A stretch of 64,000 nucleotides of DNA. Origin: Planctomicrobium sp051466335 (GTDB lineage: Bacteria > Planctomycetota > Planctomycetia > Planctomycetales > Planctomycetaceae). Positions 26,856-36,100 of this stretch are shown here, piece after piece. The position numbers and the translations under genes are program-made. The notes beneath the pieces were generated by a model, which saw nothing but the letters and a program-made list of their open reading frames with translations, was not told the DNA's origin and did not search any database. Numbering within the stretch: the stretch's first letter is position 1; each line of letters starts with the position of its first letter. The stretch spans positions 2,914,001 through 2,978,000 of the forward strand of contig NZ_CP195793.1 of NCBI RefSeq assembly GCF_051466335.1. Reading direction: 5' to 3'.

Positions 26856-27384
26856 GGTGTGATTCCTTTCATTTCTGTTTCCGGCTGCGACCATCGCGGC
26901 CTGATGGCACCCGTCATAAAGTCGCCTCAGTTCGAGGCAGAGCGAGCGCAGCGAACCGGGCAACGGGAAAATTGGGGGAGACCTTCAGGGGGAACCGATT
27001 TTCCCGTTGAGCGGCCCGACGGCGGCTTTAGGAGTGCCTGATCAGAAGGCCGTGTGGGCAGTCGGATCGAACAGAGATAGGAATCGCCAGCTCTGCGGAT
27101 CGAGATTTTTCGCCATGGTTCAATGAGTCATCTCACTTCAGATTCCCGAACTGGCTCAGAGAACATGCGGTTCTGGATGATGTGACCGCGTTGTCTGGAC
27201 ACTTGGGACGCTGCCGGTTCAACATTCTGTTTGAAGCCGTTTTCCCCGTCAGAAATGCCGAAATTTAGCCGCCAGCGAACAATCAACATGTCTCAAACTG
27301 GGACAGTGGCACCGCCGCCATTGGGAAATCTGCGACTTATGCGGCATTAACCATTTCCGACGACCTATCGGTGTAAAATGAGGC
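26856..27384. other. Divergent intergenic region upstream of relaxase, candidate oriT
   Basis: No gene is recognised in these 529 bases. A strong inverted repeat lies at 26961-27009 (separate entry). The origin of transfer of MobF systems is normally beside the relaxase gene, so this is the likely location. Confidence 0.45.
26961..27009. repeat. 15-bp inverted repeat, candidate oriT element
   Basis: Left arm CAACGGGAAAATTGG (26961-26975) and right arm CCGATTTTCCCGTTG (26995-27009) are inverted with one mismatch and a 19-nt spacer. It lies 375 bp ahead of the relaxase. oriT sites of TrwC/TraI-type relaxases contain such repeats next to the nick. No nic consensus was identified. Confidence 0.5.
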
Positions 27385-30030
27385 ATGCTACGCATCATTC
27401 AAAACACCTCTGCGGCCGGTGCGAAGAGTTACTACAGCACGGCGGACTATTACACCGAAGGGCAGGAACTCTCCGGCCAATGGCGGGGGGAGGGAGCGCG
27501 GCGGCTCGGCCTGTTCGGTGATGTCCAGAAACAGGACTGGGACTCCCTCTGCGATAACCAGCATCCCCAGTCCGGCCAGACATTGACACTGCGCCAGAAG
27601 GAACATCGCCGGATCGGCTATGACTTCAACTTCCATGTGCCGAAGTCGGTCTCGGTGCTGCATGCCATGACCGAGGATGAGCGTTTACTCGAAGCGTTCC
27701 GGGATTCCGTGCATGAGACGATGCAGGACATGGAATCCGAAATGAAAACCCGTGTCCGCAAGAAAGACAAGAATGACGACCGCACCACCGGCAACATGGT
27801 CTGGGGGGAATTCATTCACACGACCTCGCGACCGATCGATGGCGTCCCTGATCCGCATCTGCATGCGCACTGTTTCGTGTTCAATACGACGTTCGATGAG
27901 CACGAAAAATCCTGGAAGGCCGGGCAGTTCAGCGATCTCAAGCGGGATGCTCCGTATTTCGAAGCGTTGTTTCATTCGCGGTTTGCTCAGAAGCTGACGG
28001 AACTCGGTCTGGATGTCGAACGGACGAAAACCGGCTGGGAGCTGACGGGATTATCCAAGGAGACGCTCACAAAATTCTCCCGCCGCACGGCCCAGATTGA
28101 AGAGGAGGCCCAACGTAAGGGGATCACCGATCCCCACCAGAAGGCGGAGCTGGGAGCCAAAACGAGGGCGGGCAAAGCCAAGAACCTTTCGCCTCGGCAA
28201 TTGCATGACCAGTGGCAATCCCGGTTAGAACCTGCAGAAACCGATGCTCTGGGTTCAATGGCGTTTCAGATCGAACGTCGTACTTTTCAGGACGATTCAT
28301 TCGTCGCTCAGGGGGCGGTCCAGGCGTCGGCTGATCATGGTTTTGAACGCAAGTCCGTCGTTCCGGAACGGACGCTCCTGGCCGATGCATTGAAGCGTTC
28401 TGTCGGGAAATCCTCCGCCGAAACCATCCATCACCAGTTCGAGAGCTATGGATTCCTGGCCGCGACTCGCGAAGGACGTCGCATGGCAACGACTCGCGAC
28501 GTCCTGGCCGAAGAACGCTCGATGCTCCATTTCGCTCGTCGTGGCCGGGGAACCTGTCGTCCGTTCCAGATGAAGCCACATGAGTTTCAGAGAATCTGGC
28601 TCAATGTGGGTCAACGCAAAGCGGTGGAGCATGTGCTGCAATCTCGGGATCGTGTCGTGCTGATTCGAGGGGCGGCCGGTGTCGGCAAAACGACCATGAT
28701 GCAAGAAACGGTCGAATCCATAGAGAAGAGTGGAACGAAGGTGTTCACGTTTGCTCCGTCCGCATCGGCCAGTCGGGGAACGCTGCGTCAGGACGGATTC
28801 CATGAGGCCGATACCGTCGCCCGCTTATTACTGGATGAAAAACTGCAGCAGCAGATTCAGGGTCAGGCGATCTGGATCGATGAAGCGGGGTTACTGGGGA
28901 CCCGAACCACCGCGAAAGTCTTTGAGCTGGCCGACCGGCTGCACGCCCGTGTCATTCTCTCCGGGGATCGAAAGCAACATGGTTCGGTCGAACGGGGAGC
29001 GGCCCTGAGACTCCTCGAAGAGGAAGCGGGGCTGATCCCCTCGGAGATCAAGGAAATCAAGCGGCAGAAAGGGAGTTACAAACAGGCCATTCAGACATTG
29101 AGTGATGGGTATACGCTCGACGGGTTCCGCCAGCTGGATGATCTCGGCTGGATTCGGGAAGTTCCGGAACTGGATCGATACAAGGCGTTGGCCGCCGATT
29201 ATGTCGACGCCGTGAACAATAAAAAATCCGCTCTGATTGTCTCGCCGACGCACCTGGAGGCCGATCGCATTACCTCGGAAATTCGCCAGACCTTTCAGCA
29301 GCAAGGGCGATTAGGTGTGGACGAACGGACGTTCGCCACGCTTCATAATGCCCAGTTGACAGAGGCCGAACGGGCCGATCCCATCAACGTCCTGCCGGGA
29401 GATCTGTTGGTGTTCCACCAGAACGCCAAGGGTTTTCAGAAAGGGCAGCGGGTGGTGGTCGGTGCGGAAGATCTTCCGGCCAGCGAAGCGGCCCGGTATC
29501 AGGTGTTCCATCAAGGAAAATTGTCACTGGCGGCCGGGGACATGATTCGGATCACCCAGAACGGAAAAACCGCCGACGGCAAACACCGCCTCAACAACGG
29601 TTCCCTGCATCAAGTCCAAGACTTCGATGCTCAGGGAAACATCGTCCTGGCCAATGGCTGGACGATTGGTAAAGAATTCGGGTTCATCGACTACGGCTAT
29701 GTGGTGACGTCTCATGCCTCCCAGGGAATGACGGTCGATCGCGTCTTCGTCGGCCAGTCGTCCGATTCGTATCCAGCATCGTCGCGGGAACAGTTCTATG
29801 TCAGCTGCTCACGCGGACGGGAATCGGTCACGGTCTATACCGATGACAAGGAAGCGTTGCTGGCAGCAGTTCGCCATTCGGATGAACGGCTGAGTGCGAC
29901 CGAACTGGTCGCCGGTGGACGGTCTTACTCTCGATCTCCGTCCAGCATGCCGTCTCTGCAATGGCTCCAGCAGCCCGCTCATGTGATCCATCCAACACAT
30001 CTACGAGAGGAACTTGTCTATGACCGATAG
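27385..30030 (+). CDS. MobF conjugative relaxase-helicase (TrwC/TraI-like)
   Basis: This 881-residue protein joins a relaxase domain (1-~300) to an SF1B helicase (~400-850). The N-terminus MLRIIQNTSAAGAKSYYSTADYY carries the catalytic tyrosines (Y16/Y17 and Y22/Y23). The metal-binding histidine triad is H158, H160 and H162 in PDPHLHAHCF. The helicase has Walker A GAAGVGKT (429-436), a Walker B IWIDEAGL near 495, and the C-terminal DYGYVVTSHASQGMTVDRV and YVSCSRGRESVTVYTDD motifs of RecD2/TraI helicases. It would nick oriT, stay bound to the 5' end and unwind the strand for transfer. It is apparently complete, though shorter than TrwC (~960) and F TraI (~1750). Confidence 0.93.
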   Translation: MLRIIQNTSAAGAKSYYSTADYYTEGQELSGQWRGEGARRLGLFGDVQKQDWDSLCDNQHPQSGQTLTLRQKEHRRIGYDFNFHVPKSVSVLHAMTEDERLLEAFRDSVHETMQDMESEMKTRVRKKDKNDDRTTGNMVWGEFIHTTSRPIDGVPDPHLHAHCFVFNTTFDEHEKSWKAGQFSDLKRDAPYFEALFHSRFAQKLTELGLDVERTKTGWELTGLSKETLTKFSRRTAQIEEEAQRKGITDPHQKAELGAKTRAGKAKNLSPRQLHDQWQSRLEPAETDALGSMAFQIERRTFQDDSFVAQGAVQASADHGFERKSVVPERTLLADALKRSVGKSSAETIHHQFESYGFLAATREGRRMATTRDVLAEERSMLHFARRGRGTCRPFQMKPHEFQRIWLNVGQRKAVEHVLQSRDRVVLIRGAAGVGKTTMMQETVESIEKSGTKVFTFAPSASASRGTLRQDGFHEADTVARLLLDEKLQQQIQGQAIWIDEAGLLGTRTTAKVFELADRLHARVILSGDRKQHGSVERGAALRLLEEEAGLIPSEIKEIKRQKGSYKQAIQTLSDGYTLDGFRQLDDLGWIREVPELDRYKALAADYVDAVNNKKSALIVSPTHLEADRITSEIRQTFQQQGRLGVDERTFATLHNAQLTEAERADPINVLPGDLLVFHQNAKGFQKGQRVVVGAEDLPASEAARYQVFHQGKLSLAAGDMIRITQNGKTADGKHRLNNGSLHQVQDFDAQGNIVLANGWTIGKEFGFIDYGYVVTSHASQGMTVDRVFVGQSSDSYPASSREQFYVSCSRGRESVTVYTDDKEALLAAVRHSDERLSATELVAGGRSYSRSPSSMPSLQWLQQPAHVIHPTHLREELVYDR

Positions 30031-30433
30031 CATTCTGGAGAAATACACCGGTCGGAGGCCGGTGGAGACCAATTCCCTGAACGGTTCCCCGGACGAAGAG
30101 GGCTTTGATGATCTGGGAGCGTTCGGCCTGCTCCGGGGCATCCGGGACCGGGCCATCATGCTGGAATTCCGCAAGAAAGACGGCAATTCGCTGGCTCTGG
30201 CCTACGCCTGGCTGGAGTCGGCCGAGTTCGATCCGTCAGAGGGAATCACACTCCGATTCGGCAGCCGAAAAATCCGGCTGATCGGGCGGAATCTCAATCT
30301 GGTGGGGCCATCGGGGATCGGCCTGTTCACCGCCATCACCCGGCATCGGGTCTCCTGGGTGCAGGAAGCGGATGAACCAATGTCCTGGCAGGCCGGGGAA
30401 AACTCCACCGTCATCGAACGGATCGAGTGGTGA
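30020..30433 (+). CDS. Hypothetical protein coupled to relaxase
   Basis: This 137-residue product begins MTDSILEKYTGRRPVETNSL and holds a compact beta-rich central part (AIMLEFRKKDGNSLALAYAW, GITLRFGSRKIRLIGRNLN). The start lies 11 bp inside the end of the relaxase gene, so it is translationally coupled and probably functions with mobilization. No family is recognised; the element may use it as a relaxosome accessory, but that is only context. Confidence 0.65.
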   Translation: MTDSILEKYTGRRPVETNSLNGSPDEEGFDDLGAFGLLRGIRDRAIMLEFRKKDGNSLALAYAWLESAEFDPSEGITLRFGSRKIRLIGRNLNLVGPSGIGLFTAITRHRVSWVQEADEPMSWQAGENSTVIERIEW

Positions 30434-30494
30434 TAACTCTCGACCGTTCTGGCGTTTGATGTCATAATTGGGAGAACAAATTCAGGAAAAAACG

Positions 30495-30672
30495 ATGTCT
30501 CATCAAACAGCTTTATTATCGGAACTGAGGCGACGCTCTGAGGCGACGCTCTGCGGCGTATCGTTCCGGGCAAATGCCTTCTCGTCCTGCCTTGGAAGTT
30601 CTGGCGGACATGCGGCAACGTCAGGCGCACGAAAAGGCGAGACTGAAAAACAATGATGATAAGGATTCATGA
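30495..30672 (+). pseudogene. Small gene disrupted by a 13-bp tandem duplication
   Basis: The frame from the ATG at 30495 reads MSHQTALLSELRRRS and then hits a perfect 13-bp duplication (GAGGCGACGCTCT at 30527-30539 and 30540-30552), which shifts the frame. Without one copy, reading would continue from 30553 as AAYRSGQMPSRPALEVLADM and RQRQAHEKARLKNNDDKDS to a TGA at 30670-30672. That stop overlaps the antitoxin start (ATGA). The repaired product is 54 residues. It is either a recent frameshift, a phase-variable site or a sequence error. Confidence 0.6.
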
Positions 30673-30935
30673 CCATGACGCTCCGTGACCAAATCATTCA
30701 GCAAGCCCTGACCCTGCCTCCCGAAGACCGGGAGTATGTAGCGGATCTGTTGGAAGGCAGTCTGCCAGTTGGAGAATTCAGAACCGAAGAGATCGCCGAT
30801 GCCTGGTCACAAGAGATCGATCGGCGGATTTCCGCCTATGATCGGGGCGAGACGACAGCCGTCGATTTTGACGTGGCGCTCGACAACATGCGTCAGGCAC
30901 TGGAAACCCATCGAGCGAACAAGGCCGCCCAGTGA
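30669..30935 (+). CDS. Addiction-module antitoxin (unstable antitoxin, ParD-like operon position)
   Basis: The 88-residue product (MTMTLRDQIIQQALTLPPED) resembles the short unstable addiction-module antitoxin family (PF09720-like): an N-terminal helical part with LPPEDREYVADLLEGSL, then EEIADAWSQEIDRRISAYDRGE, typical of proteins paired with RelE/ParE toxins. It would bind and neutralise the downstream toxin and repress the pair. Its start overlaps the stop of the broken small gene (ATGA), and its stop overlaps the toxin's GTG start (GTGA). Confidence 0.8.
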   Translation: MTMTLRDQIIQQALTLPPEDREYVADLLEGSLPVGEFRTEEIADAWSQEIDRRISAYDRGETTAVDFDVALDNMRQALETHRANKAAQ

Positions 30936-31240
30936 ATTTCCGAGTTCTGCCGGAGGCGCAGGGAGACGCCATCGAAGCGGCCATCTGGTATGACGACCGT
31001 CAGGCGTCATTGGGAACCGAATTCCTCGCGGTTGCCCATCAGGCGTTTCAGTTGATCCAGTCCGGCTCCCAATCGCTGAGCAAGCTCGAAACCTATCACG
31101 GGCCACACGATGTCCGGCGACTCTTGCTGAAACGCTTCCCCTATGCGGTGGTTGTTTTGGTCCGGCCGGAGGAAGTGGTTGTCGTGGCTGTGGCTCACAC
31201 AAGACGTCGTCCGTTGTATTGGCTCGATCGGCTGGGGTAA
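30932..31240 (+). CDS. ParE/RelE-family toxin
   Basis: This 102-residue product has the ParE/RelE core: VLPEAQGDAIEAAIWYDDR, then LGTEFLAVAHQAFQLIQ, and the closing strands RRLLLKRFPYAVVVLV followed by VVVVAVAHTRRRPLYWLDR. ParE members inhibit gyrase and RelE members cleave mRNA; which applies is not evident. It starts with GTG overlapping the antitoxin stop, as expected for a tightly coupled pair. It stabilises the element after integration or as a plasmid. Confidence 0.85.
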   Translation: MNFRVLPEAQGDAIEAAIWYDDRQASLGTEFLAVAHQAFQLIQSGSQSLSKLETYHGPHDVRRLLLKRFPYAVVVLVRPEEVVVVAVAHTRRRPLYWLDRLG

Positions 31241-31246
31241 TCAAGT

Positions 31247-31438
31247 ATGACCGAAACGGATGATCCCGAAGCAATCATCACGGCCATTCGTGAAGGCCTG
31301 GCGGATGTCGAAGCGGGTCGCACACAGCCTGCTCGGACCGCTCTCCAGCGTCTGGTCAGGAAATATGGCTTCACTGAGCCGAGCAAATCAGAAACCACCA
31401 GCCGCGCGACAACGGAGCGCGAAGAATTTTCACCGTGA
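31247..31438 (+). CDS. Small hypothetical protein following the toxin-antitoxin pair
   Basis: The 63-residue product starts six bases after the toxin stop: MTETDDPEAIITAIREGLAD and then VEAGRTQPARTALQRLVRKYG, an amphipathic helical pattern seen in short antitoxin-like or RHH-linked peptides. The remainder is a charged tail. It may be a third component or an antitoxin remnant; function unknown. Confidence 0.6.
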   Translation: MTETDDPEAIITAIREGLADVEAGRTQPARTALQRLVRKYGFTEPSKSETTSRATTEREEFSP

Positions 31439-31444
31439 AAACCA

Positions 31445-31472
31445 GCGACCGCTGGAGTGTTCCAGCGGTCGC
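31445..31472. terminator. Hairpin between convergent genes
   Basis: A perfect 12-bp stem GCGACCGCTGGA/TCCAGCGGTCGC with a GTGT loop lies between the small plus-strand gene and the minus-strand ardC. It probably serves transcription from both sides. T-tracts are short. Confidence 0.65.
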
Positions 31473-31485
31473 GGAAATTTCTGGC

Positions 31486-32394
31486 TCAGGTGGTTGCTTC
31501 CGGCTGTGGCTGCAAGCCATGCAGGAATTCGACCGCTTTGCTGGCGTGGGAGGCAGCGGAGAAGATCGCCCGTTTGTCGTCCTTCAACACTTTCAGCCAG
31601 GACGCGAGGTAGGCGGCGTGGTCGTCTCGGATTTCGGGGGTGATCGCCAGATCGGCACAGAGGAACGCCGATCCCAGTTCGGCGACCAGCTCCTCCATCG
31701 CATAGCCTTCATCTCCCCATTTCTTCCGTCCCAGATCACGGTTCAAGCGGGACGGATGCCGCGTCCAGTGGATTGTCTCATGGCCGAGAGTTGCCGCATT
31801 TGATTCGGCATCCACGAAGCATTCAAACGGCGGCATCTGGATATGATCGCTGCCGATGGCGTAGTACGCCTGATTCCCTCCGATGCGAACGTCGGCTTTG
31901 GTGTTGGCGAAGAATGCTTCCGCCTGTTCAATCCGTTGCAGGTTCTCCTTGGGTGGCTCGGCCAGCGTTGAGAAGTGCTTGGGCAGGCCGTCGCACTGTT
32001 CCGCATTAAAAACGGTGTATTCCTTCAGGTAAGGAATGTTCTCCTCGATCTCTTCTCCTTCGTCGTTGGTCTCCGTTCGTTTGAACGTGTTGGCGTAAAC
32101 AACCGGCGAACCTTTTTCCCCTTTGCGAACCTGTCCTCCCAATTCCTGAGCCTGCTTGTAGGTCAGCCAGAACGGGCAGGCATAACCCGCCAGTTCGGCG
32201 GAGGCCCACAGCATCAGAATGTTGATTCCTTGATACGGCGTGCCGTTATGACGTAACGGCCGGGTGATCCTGCCGGCAGCATGTTCGGCATTCCAGGGTT
32301 TCATCCAGGGGCGAACCCCTTGTTCCAGACTCTCGACAATCTGGTTGGTGACACGGGTGTAAACATCGGTGCGAGTTTTGGTGGAAGTGACCAT
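31486..32394 (-). CDS. ArdC-like antirestriction protein, zincin metallopeptidase type
   Basis: The protein joins an N-terminal single-stranded-DNA-binding ArdC domain (TRTDVYTRVTNQIVESLEQG, PWMKPWN, then YQGINILMLWASAELAGY) to a zincin domain with HETIH (H212-H216, counted from an upstream ATG at 32415) and a downstream glutamate in MEELVAELG. ArdC proteins coat or protect incoming single-stranded DNA and block type I restriction in the recipient. I prefer the ATG at 32394 (MVTSTKTRTDVY) because homologues begin there; the ATG at 32415 is also open. An unusual long hairpin lies upstream (32496-32606). Confidence 0.85.
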   Translation of the reverse strand: MVTSTKTRTDVYTRVTNQIVESLEQGVRPWMKPWNAEHAAGRITRPLRHNGTPYQGINILMLWASAELAGYACPFWLTYKQAQELGGQVRKGEKGSPVVYANTFKRTETNDEGEEIEENIPYLKEYTVFNAEQCDGLPKHFSTLAEPPKENLQRIEQAEAFFANTKADVRIGGNQAYYAIGSDHIQMPPFECFVDAESNAATLGHETIHWTRHPSRLNRDLGRKKWGDEGYAMEELVAELGSAFLCADLAITPEIRDDHAAYLASWLKVLKDDKRAIFSAASHASKAVEFLHGLQPQPEATT

Positions 32395-32415
32395 CGGGAA
32401 CGTCTCCGTTTTCAA

Positions 32416-33120
32416 AGTGAAATGAACTTCGTTGAGCCAAAGCAGCTCATGCTTTTGGCCAACGGAGACGAAGGCCCAAAGCCGGGGGGAACGCAGTCAA
32501 GGACGACCGGTCTGGAGGGCACCGCTCTGCACAAGCGACGCAGGAGTGCGGAAGAGTGGGAGGAAGCCAGACCGGTCGCATGGCCCGATCCTTGACGGCG
32601 TGGGGGGACTCTCCCCCTTGAAACAAAACAAGAAATCGCCGCAGGCATCCGCAGCAGGCCGATAGGCCGCCGCACCAGCGGGAGAAAGGGGGCCTCAGCC
32701 GTTCGTCAGAACCGAGCGATCAGCGAGCCCTGCATCACGCGGTCGCCAGGAAGGCGAAGGTGCTTAAATGAAATCAGGAGTGGTCCAATTCAGTTACTTC
32801 TACCGTCTCAGGTCGCATTCTGGAAAATGCCGCCAACGCATTCTGGATTCGGGAGATCGACGGTAAGAAAATCCGGATTCTGGCGAAGCTTAACCATTCA
32901 CTGGACAAGGACAATGAATGACGTAACACAAGTCATATTGGTACAAGAACGCCCCGGCATTGGCTGCTCCGTCCCTACCCATCTGGCCCGATGGGTAGGG
33001 AGTCTGAGCCAAGCTCCTGATCTTTCACTATTGTGTTGATATTAGCAGTGGCTTGTAGTAATCATTTATTAACAATTACTACGCTACACTAAACCTATTT
33101 ACCAACTTCATGTTAAGACA
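32416..33120. other. Intergenic region between ardC and the TpsA-like gene
   Basis: About 700 bases without a convincing gene. It holds the long hairpin at 32496-32606, a smaller GGGGGA/TCCCCC hairpin near 32613-32628, and around 32790-32940 an open plus-strand frame ending IREIDGKKIRILAKLNHSLD that may be the tail of a lost gene. The last ~100 bases are AT-rich and precede the TpsA-like gene. Confidence 0.45.
32496..32606 (-). promoter_or_regulatory. Long imperfect hairpin upstream of ardC, candidate single-stranded promoter
   Basis: The left arm GTCAAGGA + CGACCGGTCTGG (32496-32515) pairs with CCAGACCGGTCG (32577-32588) and TCCTTGAC (32599-32606). A 10-nt bulge lies in the right arm and a 61-nt loop contains a smaller GCAC/GTGC pairing. 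All 20 arm positions are complementary. It lies about 100 bases ahead of ardC. Conjugative leading regions use similar folded single-stranded DNA as early promoters (Frpo type). Confidence 0.45.
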
Positions 33121-36100
33121 TTGGATTTACCGCTGCTGCGACCTTGTTCCCTGACCTCTTATCTGCGTGCCACGACGGCTATGACAGCCATCTCGTTGCT
33201 GGCGGCGACGCCAGCACTCGCCCTGCCGCAGGGCGGCCAGATGGTAGGCGGTCAGGCGAGCATTGCGACGACCGGTCACCAGACGACCATCACCCAGTCC
33301 ACGCAGCGCGGCATTATCAACTGGCAATCGTTCGATATCGGCCAGAGCGAGGGCGTTCACTTCCAGCAGCCCTCTGCGGCGTCGGTCACGCTCAACCGCG
33401 TCACGGGCGGGGGCGGTGCCTCGCAGTTACTGGGCAACCTCACCGCTAACGGCACGGTGATGCTGGTCAACCCGCAAGGCACGTTCATCGGCCCCAATGC
33501 CAGCGTCAATGTCGGCAGCTTCCTGGCCACCACTAGTGATATCAGCAACGACCGCTTCATGGCGGGCGATTACCGCTTCGACATGCCCGGCAACCCGAAC
33601 GCCGGGATTGTGAACCTCGGCAGTGTCACGGTGGCAGAAGCCGGGCTGGCTGCCTTCGTGGCCCCAAACGTGGTCAATAACGGGCTGATCCAGGCGAAGC
33701 TCGGCAAGGTACAGCTTGCCTCCGGGGATACATTCACGCTTGATCTTTATGGGGATGGCCTCTTTGCGCTTGAGGCCAGCCCCACCATCACCAGCCAGTT
33801 GGTCACCAATGGGGGCATCATCGCCGCTGAGGGCGGCAAGGTGCTGATGACCGCTGCGGCTGCCGGTGAGGTGGTTAATTCGCTCATCAACATAGACGGC
33901 ATCATCAGTGCCACCAGTATCGGCGAGCAGAACGGGGAGATCGTGATTTTCGCCGAAGGCAGCAATGCGGTGACCGGCAACGACCAAACCCAGAAAGGGC
34001 AGAAGCAGGGCAGTTCCACTGTGCTGGTCTCAGGTATCATTGACGCTTCCGGCCGCAAGCCCGGCGAACGCGGCGGCAAGATTACGGTGACGGGTGATCA
34101 TGTGGCGCTGCTGGATGGCACTCTGATCGACGCTTCCGGCCACACGGGCGAGAGCGGCACGACAGTGGGCAAGGCGGTCTCTGCTCACCGCGACGGCTCT
34201 GCCGGTGGCGACATCCGCATCGGCGGTGACTATCTCGGCCAGGGTGACACGCCGACGGCACGCTACCTCTATGTCGATCCGGGAGCGCTGATCGTCAACG
34301 ATGCGCTGTTTACCGGCGATGCCGGGCGCAGCATCTTCTGGAGCGACGGCAATACGCAGTTCTACGGCAATGTCTATGCACGTGCTCTGGGCGGGCAGGC
34401 CATTGACGCACTCACCTGGAGCGCCACCGCAGGCGGCAACCATGGCGACGGCGGGTTCGTCGAGACATCGGGGTACCAGCATCTGGATGCAGGTGGTTAC
34501 GTCAACCTCACCGCCAGCAGCGGCGAGAAGGGGACCTACTTCCTGGACCCGACCGACATCACGATTTACGGCAATGTCGATCCGGCGTTCCAGTCCACCG
34601 ACGGCAGCATCGACCTGGCCTCCAGCCTCAAGCTGTGGCTTGATGCCTCTGACACCAGCAAGGTCACGCTCACCTACTCCACCGACGGCTTGTCCGGCGC
34701 CACCGCGACCGGAACGGCCGGCAGCAACACGATCACCACGAGCACGGATGTCGCGGCCAGTCTCACCGTGGGCGCCAGAATCCGCCTCGGTGTAGCCGGT
34801 GCCGTGACAACTGCTGACACAATGGGAGCCGACACTTACACCGTCGCCTCCATCACCGGCACCACCATCACGCTCGGTGAAAGCCTGACGCAGAACTACA
34901 CCGACAGCGCCCTGCGCCGCGGCCTCGTCAGCCAGCTCGCGGACAAGTCCGGGCAGAACAACAACGCCACGCAGGCTACTGCCGCCAACATGCCCCTGTG
35001 GGTGAGCAATGGCCAGAATGAGCTGGGGTTGGCGAAGTTTGATGGCAACGACACACTTCGTAATACAAATTTCATTGTAAACACTGCAAATCTCAGCATT
35101 TTAGCGTTGTTTCAAGAAACGCTTGCGTCAGAAAACAGGCGATTCTTTGATCTAGGAAACTCGAGTGGAGATGTTAATAGTCTGTATGTTTCTGTGGATT
35201 TTAAATTTGGTGCTGGATTCTCCGCAGGATATAGAATTCCAGAGAATTCCCCGGCCAGTCACGGAGTTGCAAACACAAGCCTCGCGTTGATTTCGTATGT
35301 CAAGTCAGGGAGTTCATCACAAACATCCTGGTGGAATGGTGTAAGCTCAAGCACAAACACCAGTGTGGTGACGACGTTTGATTCTCAAAGGTTTACGATT
35401 GGAAATCAGAATTCGGAAAACCCGAATAACTTTCTTAACGGGAATGGTTATGAACTTCTTCTGTACACCACTGACCTGAGTGTTTTTTCTCGAGGCTTGA
35501 TGGAGCAATACCAATCGGCCAAGTGGGGCATCGCGCTGACGCCGCCGGGCACGGGGGCAACTGAGGTCGCCAAGGCTACAGCTTCGGACGGGTACTCAGC
35601 GTTCACCACCCGCTACCTGGAGCAGCTCTCCCAGTCGGCCAACATCTCGCTCCAGGCCACGAACGACATCAACCTGGATTTCAAAGGCGACACGCTTTCG
35701 CTCGCCTCGGGCCGAGATCTGACGCTCACTGCCGGGAACAACATCACCTCCGCCTCCGCGGGCACGATCCAGACGGCCGGGACAGGAAGTATCCTGCTGT
35801 CCGCCGGCGGTGACATCAACCTGTCCCACGACCTTGACCTGACGACCACCGGTACCGGCTCGGTGACACTGCGGGCGAACAACTCGATCCTCTACTCCGG
35901 GGGCGGCGACATCACGACTCAGGGCGGCGCGATCACGCTGAACTCCAACCGCGACGCCAGTGGAGCCGGTGCCATTTCCCTCGGTTCGGGAACTTTACTG
36001 ACGAGTAACGGCGGGAACATCACTCTCGGCGGAGGAGTCGACCCGCTCACCACCGCGGCCCTCGGCACCGCAAGTAATGTGCAGGGCATCAGGTTGGTCA

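Noticed and set aside
33427..34482. Long minus frames within the TpsA-like gene
   Set aside because: They are shadows caused by GC-rich codon bias of the plus-strand gene.
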